From Dyella mobilis (lineage in GTDB: Bacteria > Pseudomonadota > Gammaproteobacteria > Xanthomonadales > Rhodanobacteraceae), in NCBI RefSeq assembly GCF_016904945.1, contig NZ_JADIKF010000040.1, positions 682,001 to 746,000 of the forward strand: a stretch of 64,000 nucleotides of DNA, read 5' to 3'. Below are positions 16,451 through 23,412 of the stretch, one piece after another. The position numbers and the translations under genes were made by a program. The first letter of the stretch is position 1, and each line of letters begins with the position of its first letter. The notes under the pieces are model-generated. The model was not told where the DNA came from. It was given only the letters and a program-made list of their open reading frames with translations, and did no database searches.

Positions 16451-17902
16451 TTACAGGGCAAATAGCCCCAGGAAGTCCTGGATCGGCATCGCATCCAGCT
16501 TGGCCGGATCTGCCGTGGCGTCAAGGATCGCCTTGACGCGGTGCGAGGGCAAGTGGCCGCGCATGGCCGCCTCGAACTTCTTGAGCAGCACCGGGATGCC
16601 TTCGGCACGGCGCTTGCGGTGGCCGATCGGGTAGTCGATGGACACCTTTTCGGTGCTGCTGCCGTCCTTGAAGAACACCTGCACCGAGTTGCCGATGTAG
16701 CGCTTTTCCGGGTCGAAATAGTCCTTGGTGAACTGCGGGTTCTCGCTGACCACCATCTTGTCGCGCAGTGCGTCGATGCGCGGATCGGCGGCCACGTCGT
16801 CGTTGTAGTCGTCGGCGGTGAGGCGGCCGAAGATCAGCGGCACGGCCACCATGTACTGGATGCAGTGGTCGCGGTCGGCGTAGTTGGCGAGCGGTCCGGT
16901 CTTGTCGATGATGCGGCAACCGGCTTCCTGGGTCTCGATCACCACTTTCTCGATCTGGTCGATTTTGCCGGCCACTTCGGCATGCAGCTTCATGGCGCAC
17001 TCCACGGCGGTCTGGGCGTGGAACTCGGCCGGGAAGCTGATCTTGAACAGCACGTTCTCCATCACGTAGCTGCCAAATGGGCGCTCGAACTGGAAGGCGT
17101 TGCCCTTGAAGGCCACGTCGTAGTAACCCCAGGTTTTGGCACTCAGCGCCGACGGATAACCCACCACGCCACGGTACACGGCGTTGATGGCGTGCGTGAC
17201 GGCACGGCGGCAGGCGTCGCCCGCGGCCCAGCTCTTGCGCGGCCCGGTGTTGGGGGCGTGGCGATACGTGCGCAGCGCGCCGTTGTCGATCCAGCTATGC
17301 GATACGGCAGTGGTGATCTGCTCTTTGTTGCCGCCGAGCATGGCCGTGGCGACCGCGGTGGAAGCCAGGCGCACCAGGATCACGTGATCCTGACCAACGC
17401 GGTTGAAGCTGTTGAGCAGCGCGTAGCAGCCCTGGATCTCGTGTGCCTTGATGGCGTAGCTGAGTACGTCGTGCACGCTCAGCGGCTTGCCGCCCTCGCG
17501 CTCGGCCTGGCGGCTGAGGTAATCGGCCACGGCCAGGATCGCGCCCAGGTTGTCGGACGGGTGGCCCCATTCGGCCGCCAGCCAAGTGTCATTGAAGTCC
17601 AGCCAGCGGATCTGGGTGCCGATGGCGAACGCCGCCTGCACCGGATCCAGCTCGTGGCTGGTGCCCGGCACGCGTGCGCCGCCCGGCAAGGTGGCGCCCG
17701 GCACCAGCGGGCCCAGGTGCTTCACACATTCGGGAAACTTCATGGCCATCATCGCGGTGGCCAGCGAGTCCAGCAGCATGTAGCGCGCGGTGTCGTACGC
17801 CTCGGTCGATTTGATCTGATAGTCGGCAACGTAGTTGGCAATGTCGACCAGCGGCTGATCGGGGTCGGGACGCTTGGCGGAACGGATATCGTGCGCGCTC
17901 AT
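16451..17902 (-). CDS. prpD: 2-methylcitrate dehydratase PrpD
   Basis: A 483-residue MmgE/PrpD-family enzyme dehydrating 2-methylcitrate in propionyl-CoA breakdown. The motifs WLDFNDTWLAAEWGHPSDN, EIQGCYAL and NTGPRKSWAAGDA are characteristic, and length equals the well-studied enterobacterial enzyme. The ATG at 17902 (MSAHDIRSAKRPDPDQPLVD) is preferred over a longer frame reaching 18061 that would cross the riboswitch. prpB and prpC are 5.5 kb away with unrelated genes between, and neither acnD nor prpF is visible, so this PrpD may provide the dehydration step itself. Confidence 0.96.
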   Translation of the reverse strand: MSAHDIRSAKRPDPDQPLVDIANYVADYQIKSTEAYDTARYMLLDSLATAMMAMKFPECVKHLGPLVPGATLPGGARVPGTSHELDPVQAAFAIGTQIRWLDFNDTWLAAEWGHPSDNLGAILAVADYLSRQAEREGGKPLSVHDVLSYAIKAHEIQGCYALLNSFNRVGQDHVILVRLASTAVATAMLGGNKEQITTAVSHSWIDNGALRTYRHAPNTGPRKSWAAGDACRRAVTHAINAVYRGVVGYPSALSAKTWGYYDVAFKGNAFQFERPFGSYVMENVLFKISFPAEFHAQTAVECAMKLHAEVAGKIDQIEKVVIETQEAGCRIIDKTGPLANYADRDHCIQYMVAVPLIFGRLTADDYNDDVAADPRIDALRDKMVVSENPQFTKDYFDPEKRYIGNSVQVFFKDGSSTEKVSIDYPIGHRKRRAEGIPVLLKKFEAAMRGHLPSHRVKAILDATADPAKLDAMPIQDFLGLFAL

Positions 17903-18003
17903 GGCAGGGGTCTCGCGATGTAGGAAAACGCCCATTGTATCCGCCCTGCCCCACTCACTGCTTGACCGCCCGCCCGCTCCTGTCGAAAATTCCCACGAAA
18001 CAT

Positions 18004-18113
18004 CCCAAAGGGGAGTAGTTCCGGATGCGGCCAACTGCATCCGCGCGGTGATCGTCATCACGGGCGGGTCCTCGCCCCGGGCATCGCGGTGGGTTCACGA
18101 ACGAGACTTTTGC
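18004..18113 (+). ncRNA. yybP-ykoY manganese riboswitch
   Basis: The segment begins CAAAGGGGAGTAG and ends AACGAGACTTTTGC, the two conserved strands forming the metal-binding core in the yybP-ykoY class. Between them are a GC-rich hairpin (GGATGCGG/CTGCATCC), CGTCATCACGG and GGTTCACGAACGAGAC. CAAAG near the 5' end can pair with CTTTTG at the 3' end to close the aptamer. It lies 62 bases before a TerC-family gene, a typical target of this class. A GC-rich hairpin (18122-18140) between aptamer and ribosome site could be the switching element. Confidence 0.88.
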
Positions 18114-18175
18114 GATGACGGCGGGCCGCGCGCGCCCGCTGTCGTCGCTCGAGTCCGGCGCGCCAAGGAATCCAC

Positions 18176-18862
18176 GTGATCTTCCCCACTCACCTGTTGT
18201 CCGACCTGCTCACCATCGTCCTGCTCGACCTGGTGCTCGCCGGCGATAACGCGATCGTCATCGCGCTGGCCGCGCGCAGCCTGCCGCGCGCCTCGCAGAA
18301 ACAGGCGGTGTTCTGGGGCACTCTGGGCGCCATAACGGTGCGCGTCGCACTCACGGTGCTGGTGGTGTACCTGCTCGAGTTGCCGGGCCTCATGCTGGCT
18401 GGAGGCTTGTTGCTGCTGCCCATCGCGTGGCAACTGCTCAAACCCGGCCAGGCAGGAGCACCTGAGGTCACCGCGGCGGCCAGCTTCTGGTCCGCCCTGG
18501 GCACGATCGTGATCGCCGATACCTTGATGGGGTTGGACAACGTCCTGGCCATCGCCGGCGCAGCGAAAGGCCACACCGGCCTGGTGGTATTGGGTTTGCT
18601 GATCAGCATACCGCTGGTGGTGTGGGGCTCGACGCTGATCCTGAAGCTGGTCGAGCGTTTGCCTGTCGTCGTGTATGCCGGCGCCGCGGCCATTGCCTGG
18701 ACCGCCGGCCGCATGATCAGCCACGAAAGACTCTGGCTCGCCTGGTTCGATACGCATGGCTGGATGAAACACGTACTCGAAGCAGGCCTGGTAATCGTCA
18801 CCTGCGGCGGACGCTGGCTGTGCAATCGCCTCGCCGCAAGAAGGTGCGCGAGCAGTGCTTGA
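18176..18862 (+). CDS. TerC-family membrane protein, probable Mn exporter
   Basis: A 228-residue integral membrane protein with about seven hydrophobic segments. The two family motifs VLAGDNAIVIAL and TLMGLDNVLAIAG carry the conserved acidic residues expected to bind cation. It resembles YjbE/YkoY-type TerC proteins, which export manganese. GTG start at 18176 preceded by AAGGA. The manganese riboswitch immediately upstream supports a role in Mn homeostasis and predicts induction by excess Mn. It is convergent with the five-gene secretion operon and divergent from prpD. Confidence 0.9.
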   Translation: MIFPTHLLSDLLTIVLLDLVLAGDNAIVIALAARSLPRASQKQAVFWGTLGAITVRVALTVLVVYLLELPGLMLAGGLLLLPIAWQLLKPGQAGAPEVTAAASFWSALGTIVIADTLMGLDNVLAIAGAAKGHTGLVVLGLLISIPLVVWGSTLILKLVERLPVVVYAGAAAIAWTAGRMISHERLWLAWFDTHGWMKHVLEAGLVIVTCGGRWLCNRLAARRCASSA

Positions 18863-18926
18863 AACCGGCGCACGTGCAAGGCACCGATATGCTCCGAACG
18901 CCAACCCTGGCAATAGTGCAAACCGA

Positions 18927-20318
18927 TCAATAAGTCATCGGCATGCGAATGGTCACACTGGCATCGGGCGTGTCACGCGTCACGCCTACACCAAGCGTAA
19001 AGTTGAGCGTTCGCTTCTCGTTGAAACGATACGAGCCTCCGATCAACAGCGAACCCAGCCAGACCTTGGTCGAACCCGGAAGCTTCTGCCCGCTTTCGTA
19101 GGTGGTGCCGATAAAAGTCTGGTCATAGCCAATGCTCAACGAGGCCTTGTCATTGAGCGCCATACCCATGCCGATGCTGATATCTGCTTCATTGCCCATC
19201 TTCACGTTGCCCAGATACTGCGTTCCGGCCAGCAGGATGTGTTCGTAAACGCCGTGGCGCTCAACGTTGTAGAGGTAGCTGAGGTTGCCGAAAAACACCA
19301 CTGGATCGGAAGGCAGCAGCCACGTCACACCGGGCTGCAAGGTATAAAAGCCGGTACCCGTAGGTTGCTGCACTGGCAAGCCGGTGCCGGTGAGATTTTC
19401 CACGCAGCGCGTCACACAGTCCGTAACGACCTGAAACGGATCGGTGCCGGTGCGCGATTTGAAGCGGAACCAGCCGACGTAGTAAGCATGGTCTGCGCCG
19501 CCGTCGTTGATCTGATAGCGCGCCGTCGCTTCGATATCGCCCAGTCCCTTGCCGCTGGAGCTGAACACGTTGTCCTCGGCCGAACCGGTAAGCACGGCAC
19601 GGCTGACCGTATCGTCGTGCGTATCCACGTAAGGAACGCGCACCTCCAGTTCAAGACGATTGGTGATGCCGTAACGCGCGGTAAGCACCGCGGTCTGCGT
19701 GGTGTCGCGCACCTGGCGCACATCGATAAGTCCGATCAGGATGGCCGGAATGATCGTATACCCCACCAGCGCGACCCGGTCGGCGGTGGAATAACCGAAC
19801 TGATACGCCGGTTCGATCACGATCTTGTGCCTTGGCGTCAGCACTCCCGGCTGCTGAAAGATCGGCGCCACTTCCGGCGGTCGCGAATTTTGCGGCGGGG
19901 CCTGCCCGACTGGCGTAGACGGCGTACCCGAGGTCGCCTGTTGATCGGGCGATGCATCCGCCGATGGCATCGGCAGCGCCGTAGCCATGCTTCCGCCTGC
20001 CGCAATATTGCCGCCCCGCGTCCGGTCCAGCTCACCCAGGCCGACTGCGTGGCGTAACGCACGGTAATCGGCTTCCTGCTGTGCCAATTGATGCTGTAGC
20101 GCATCGATCTGAGCGCGCATGACCTCGATCCGCGCACCCTGCTCTTCCAGGCGCTGGCGAATCACCGGAGTCGATGAATCACCGACCGAGGATGACGCCG
20201 CCGGCGCATCCTGTGCAGCCGCCATCGCGCAAAAGCCCACGTAGCAGGCACTACCGATCGCATAGACCCGTGTCCTCTGCCTGCATTTCCGTTTGACCGC
20301 TCCGCCCTTCTCGTTCAT
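18927..20318 (-). CDS. FapF-like outer-membrane secretion barrel
   Basis: A 463-residue exported protein. A basic N-terminus and signal sequence (to about residue 35, AMAAAQ) are followed by a heptad-patterned coiled coil at 52-92 (RQRLEEQGARIEVMRAQIDA), then ELDRTRGG at 96-103. A Pro/Ser/Thr-rich linker runs to about 150, and a beta-rich region ends in IRMPMTY, with the terminal aromatic residue typical of outer-membrane barrels. Signal, coiled coil, linker and barrel is the architecture of FapF, the amyloid secretion pore of Pseudomonas. It is the last gene of the operon. Alternatively it is a MetA-pathway-type porin; genes around it favour the Fap reading. Confidence 0.7.
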   Translation of the reverse strand: MNEKGGAVKRKCRQRTRVYAIGSACYVGFCAMAAAQDAPAASSSVGDSSTPVIRQRLEEQGARIEVMRAQIDALQHQLAQQEADYRALRHAVGLGELDRTRGGNIAAGGSMATALPMPSADASPDQQATSGTPSTPVGQAPPQNSRPPEVAPIFQQPGVLTPRHKIVIEPAYQFGYSTADRVALVGYTIIPAILIGLIDVRQVRDTTQTAVLTARYGITNRLELEVRVPYVDTHDDTVSRAVLTGSAEDNVFSSSGKGLGDIEATARYQINDGGADHAYYVGWFRFKSRTGTDPFQVVTDCVTRCVENLTGTGLPVQQPTGTGFYTLQPGVTWLLPSDPVVFFGNLSYLYNVERHGVYEHILLAGTQYLGNVKMGNEADISIGMGMALNDKASLSIGYDQTFIGTTYESGQKLPGSTKVWLGSLLIGGSYRFNEKRTLNFTLGVGVTRDTPDASVTIRMPMTY

Positions 20319-20354
20319 TGCGGCTCCCCTCCTCCGGCGTGAAGTGCTGATGGG

Positions 20355-20882
20355 TCAGTGTCCAAGCGCCTGTACTTGCGCCGCCTGCAGCGCTTGTTGC
20401 AGCCCTTGGTCGCGGAAGGTGCCCAGCGTATTTACCGCGACGTTCAAGGTCGTGAGATTGCGGATGGTCTGGTTGTTCAGTGTGTTCTGAATGACGGTCG
20501 CGGCAGTCGTGCTTCCCATCGAGGAAGGATCGAAGGTGTTGCCGGGACCTACCTGCACATTCACCGTGCTCAGCGCAGATGCCAATGCCATCGCCTGCTG
20601 CGTGGTGACGTGAGCGAGATCGGGGATGTTGACGCTGGCATAGGTAACCAGATTGCCGTCGACATACACCGCCCGCTCGATGCCCAGCGATGCTTCCAAT
20701 CCTTCACCCAGATCGAAACCGCCGCGCACTGCGTCGAGCCGCTCGTTCGCAACCGGGAAGCCCAATCCGGCTACCTTTTGCGCAGGTATCGACTGGGCGT
20801 GAGCCGCGGCCGCACCCGCGAAAGATGCGCCCGCGAAAACCGCGCACAGGAAAATCCTCATGCAGGGCACCCGCGTTCTCAT
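20355..20882 (-). CDS. Small secreted protein of Fap-like operon
   Basis: A 175-residue protein with a signal peptide ending AAAHAQ (about residue 30). Mature residues 47-55 read ERLDAVRGG, resembling the double-glycine leader sites cut by C39 peptidases, and a C39-type peptidase is encoded directly upstream. The second half is Asn/Thr/Gln-rich (ATVIQNTLNNQTIRNLTTLN), similar to the C-terminal motif of the 130-residue protein in this operon. Its ATG overlaps the peptidase stop as ATGA. By position it could correspond to FapE or a minor fibre subunit. An internal Met at 20861 is an alternative start. Confidence 0.7.
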   Translation of the reverse strand: MRTRVPCMRIFLCAVFAGASFAGAAAAHAQSIPAQKVAGLGFPVANERLDAVRGGFDLGEGLEASLGIERAVYVDGNLVTYASVNIPDLAHVTTQQAMALASALSTVNVQVGPGNTFDPSSMGSTTAATVIQNTLNNQTIRNLTTLNVAVNTLGTFRDQGLQQALQAAQVQALGH

Positions 20883-21571
20883 ATGTCACCGGGCCCGTAT
20901 TTGGACATGGTGATCGTATCCAGCCCGCGTCGGTCGATGCCGTTTCCCAAGGGCGCGATCGGCGCGCTACGCCAATCGCCGTCACTGTTGAAACGCGCAA
21001 ATTCGCGCCGGTTGTGAATGACGAACAACAGCCCGTTCTTCCACAGTTGATTGAAGCGATCCAACGGAATCGCACGCGTGCCCCGGGCCGGATCGCCTAC
21101 CAGGACCCGCCCATAACGGACGCCCTTGATCACTACGAAGTGGTGATAGCCGCGCTCTTCGATCAGCACGATCGCCGGCAGGTTGGCTTTCTGCAACTGC
21201 TCCAGGGAAGCGTGGAAGCCGTCGGCATCGAAACCGATGCTGGCCAGATAGAGCTTGATGTCCAACAACGAAAATCCTTCCTTGTTGATCTTTCGCCGAT
21301 CTCCGTGCGCATACATCTGCTCGAATACCGCCTGCTCGTTGACCGGGTAGCTGTACTGGTAGGTCAGCAACGTGGCTACGGCAGCCGAGCCGCAACTGAA
21401 ATCGTATTTCTGGTGAACCGTGTCGCGGTATTTGATTTCTTTCAGTGTCGCCAGGCGCAACACATAGGTATGGCCGGCGTTGTCGTTCAGCGCCATGGTC
21501 GCTGCCCGCACTCCTGCCGGCGGGGCCGCCAGGCAAGCGAAGCACGCCAGCATGGACCAGATCAGCCTCAT
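20879..21571 (-). CDS. Periplasmic C39-type cysteine peptidase, FapD-like
   Basis: A 230-residue protein with a signal peptide (to about residue 23) and a papain-like C39 domain. The oxyanion Gln54 and catalytic Cys60 have the expected six-residue spacing (QKYDFSCGSAA); His143 or His144 lies in RGYHHFVVIKG, and Asp160 in VLVGDPARGT completes the triad. Unlike bacteriocin exporters it has no ABC or membrane-transport domain, so it is a stand-alone periplasmic peptidase, as FapD is. Start and stop both overlap neighbours as ATGA, indicating tight translational coupling with the two small secreted proteins. Confidence 0.85.
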   Translation of the reverse strand: MRLIWSMLACFACLAAPPAGVRAATMALNDNAGHTYVLRLATLKEIKYRDTVHQKYDFSCGSAAVATLLTYQYSYPVNEQAVFEQMYAHGDRRKINKEGFSLLDIKLYLASIGFDADGFHASLEQLQKANLPAIVLIEERGYHHFVVIKGVRYGRVLVGDPARGTRAIPLDRFNQLWKNGLLFVIHNRREFARFNSDGDWRSAPIAPLGNGIDRRGLDTITMSKYGPGDI

Positions 21572-21960
21572 GGCTTCATCTGCACATTGACGATCACGCC
21601 ATTCTGAATCAGCACGTTGTTGCCGGTGTTCTGGATAACCGAAGGCAATCCGGAAGCACCTTCGAAGGAACCGCCGGCAATCGCATTGTTGCCGGTTGTA
21701 ACCTGTGACGCGCTATCGCTAGAAACATTGCCAGTGAGGTTTTGGTTGCTTTGTACCAAACTGCTGCCGCCGCTGTAGCTTTGAAGCGCGCTGGTGCTTA
21801 CCGCCTGACCGAATCCGTCGACGAGCGCTCCGCTCGACGACGCGGGATTTGCGCCCGGCTTGCCCGCATTCGCGCCGGCGGGCGGCGCTGCGAACGTGAC
21901 TCCCGGCCACCCTATCAGCCCTGTCAGCACGATCCCCGCTGCAAATCTTGAAAAGGACAT
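21568..21960 (-). CDS. Small secreted Asn/Ser-rich protein, possible fibre subunit
   Basis: A 130-residue protein with a signal peptide (MSFSRFAAGIVLTGLIGW..TFA). The mature part is rich in Ser, Asn, Gly and Gln (SLVQSNQNLTGNVSSDSASQ) and has no Cys. Its end, SVIQNTGNNVLIQNGVIVNV, closely parallels the end of the Gly-rich protein encoded just before it (TIAQNSGAAALIQQGVTVQA). Such short Q/N-containing beta-prone motifs fit an amyloid subunit or nucleator. The ATG at 21960 follows AAAGG-like sequence on the longer frame's strand; the extension to 22059 has no homology. The stop overlaps the peptidase start. Confidence 0.7.
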   Translation of the reverse strand: MSFSRFAAGIVLTGLIGWPGVTFAAPPAGANAGKPGANPASSSGALVDGFGQAVSTSALQSYSGGSSLVQSNQNLTGNVSSDSASQVTTGNNAIAGGSFEGASGLPSVIQNTGNNVLIQNGVIVNVQMKP

Positions 21961-22066
21961 GGCACGACTCCGCCTGTGACTGACGCATCGTTGACGTCCG
22001 TATGTCGCCCGGCTTGCGCGACAACCGGGGAGCGATGCGCGCTCCCCGGCGTCGATCACTCGCTAC

Positions 22067-22996
22067 TCAATGACCGCCCACATTCAAGTTCGCCTGTACG
22101 GTTACGCCTTGCTGGATCAGCGCCGCTGCGCCGCTGTTCTGCGCAATCGTCGTGATGCCGGCAGCCGCCGCGGCTGCGCTGTTCATGTCGTTGGCCATGT
22201 CGAAGGAGCCCGCATTGGCCGCAGTGCTTCCGCCATTGCCGCCAGCACCGCCATTACCGGCCATGCCTTCGCCACCTGTTGCCGCGCCACCGGACGCACC
22301 GGCTCCGCCTTCGCCACCGGCATTGGCAACCATGCCACTGGTTCCGCCACTTGCGGTGCTGGTACCCGTGGTGGACGAGGCTGCGCCGGCCGTGTTCGTG
22401 CCACCCATGCCCGAACCTTCGCCGCCGGTCGATGCGCCGCCACTGCCTTTTGATCCGCCATTGGCTGAGGCCGCTCCGCCATCGCCCAATGCGCCTGCGC
22501 CAGCCGCGCCGCTACCGGCCGCAGCATCGCCGCTGCTGGAACCGGAGCCGCCAGCCTTTCCACTGTGGGCATAAGCATCGCCGCCGGTGCCGCCAACACC
22601 GCCGCTACCAGCTATGGCCGGACCGCCGAAGCCTGCGCCGCCCTTTCCGCCTCTTCCTCCATTGGCGCTGCCATTGTCGGTCGCACTGTTGCCAATGCCC
22701 GATACCTGGACATTGCTGACGTAGCCATTGAGGTTGGTGCTGGCGATCGCATTACTGGTATTGAATGCATCGCTGACGGCGGATGTCGCTGTACCGCCAT
22801 TGTTCGCCGCCGCCGTACCCATGCCATTGGAATTGACGTCACCGGAGTTGGCGCGATCATTGCCGGAACTGCTGTCCGTGTTGGTCGTCGTGTTGGTGCT
22901 GCTGTTGTTGTGCTGGTTGGAGTTGTTATTGGCCATGGCCGGGAGAGCAAGTCCCAAGCCAAGCATCAATGCCGTGAATATAAGAGTCTTGCGCAT
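22067..22996 (-). CDS. Gly/Ala/Ser-rich secreted protein, candidate major fibre subunit
   Basis: A 309-residue protein with a clear signal peptide (MRKTLIFTALMLGLGLALPA, cut near AMA-NN). An Asn/Ser/Thr tract covers residues 25-50, then an Ala/Asn/Ser region to 115. Residues about 120-275 are very Gly-rich with irregular GGxGG, AGG and SGG units, and the C-terminus is ITTIAQNSGAAALIQQGVTV. No cysteine is present. First gene of the operon, with a GGGAGGAA ribosome site and a sigma-54-type promoter. Composition and position suggest a major structural subunit or surface adhesin. No sequence match to FapC repeats is evident, so function is inference. Confidence 0.75.
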   Translation of the reverse strand: MRKTLIFTALMLGLGLALPAMANNNSNQHNNSSTNTTTNTDSSSGNDRANSGDVNSNGMGTAAANNGGTATSAVSDAFNTSNAIASTNLNGYVSNVQVSGIGNSATDNGSANGGRGGKGGAGFGGPAIAGSGGVGGTGGDAYAHSGKAGGSGSSSGDAAAGSGAAGAGALGDGGAASANGGSKGSGGASTGGEGSGMGGTNTAGAASSTTGTSTASGGTSGMVANAGGEGGAGASGGAATGGEGMAGNGGAGGNGGSTAANAGSFDMANDMNSAAAAAAGITTIAQNSGAAALIQQGVTVQANLNVGGH

Positions 22997-23061
22997 GTTG
23001 ATTCCTCCCGGAAACGGATGCGATGACCCCCTGTTTTTTGCTTGTGCAGCTCCCACGTATC

Positions 23062-23076
23062 GCAAGGCGCATGCCA
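23062..23076 (-). promoter_or_regulatory. Sigma-54 (RpoN) promoter of Fap-like operon
   Basis: Minus strand reads TGGCATGCGCCTTGC, which fits the -24/-12 consensus TGGCAYGNNNNTTGC at every fixed position. Transcription would begin near 23050, giving a leader of about 53 bases before the ATG at 22996. Confidence 0.75.
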
Positions 23077-23105
23077 AACCGGGAAATGGCCGACAACAGC
23101 AACGA

Positions 23106-23187
23106 GATGCAATAAAATCAGTCAGCTAAGTGCAATGCACCGAGATGCAAAAACGTCTTCGAGTCAGGAAATGATGCAAAGATGCAA
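23106..23187. promoter_or_regulatory. Four GATGCAA direct repeats, candidate enhancer sites
   Basis: GATGCAA occurs at 23106-23112, 23144-23150, 23173-23179 and 23181-23187, all in the same orientation. A related TGCAATGCAC is at 23131-23140. The sites lie 30-125 bases upstream of the sigma-54 promoter, where an enhancer-binding activator would bind. The region codes for nothing recognisable. Confidence 0.55.
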
Positions 23188-23353
23188 CACTACCCCTGGG
23201 GAACTGCCCGTTTTCATTCGCGGGAACGCTGATACGCGTTGTGGCGACAGCAAGTTACGGCGCGCGCGGATGCACGGAAAGCTGTGTCAGCCGTGCAACA
23301 CCGCTTATCCATTCCTGACACGGTCGAACGTGAACTTTCGCGTCCCTGCAACC

Positions 23354-23383
23354 GCAAAAAAAGGGGCCTAAGCCCCTTTTTCC
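23354..23383 (-). terminator. Terminator of prpC
   Basis: AAAAAGGGGC-CTAA-GCCCCTTTTT, an almost perfect stem with T-runs on both strands, located 30 bases after the prpC stop. It also insulates the Fap-like operon promoter from prp transcription. Confidence 0.9.
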
Positions 23384-23412
23384 TTACACCACGACATTTA
23401 TTGCCCTGGCGA

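Noticed and set aside
22200..22700. Gly-rich repeats suggested a PE-PGRS-like or silk-like repeat gene on the plus strand
   Set aside because: Plus-strand frames are Pro/Ala/Arg-rich shadows; the minus strand has a signal peptide and ribosome site.
22067..22996. Gly-rich protein as a collagen-like or ice-binding protein
   Set aside because: GG spacing is irregular with no Gly-X-Y or TxT periodicity; fibre-subunit reading is based on operon context.
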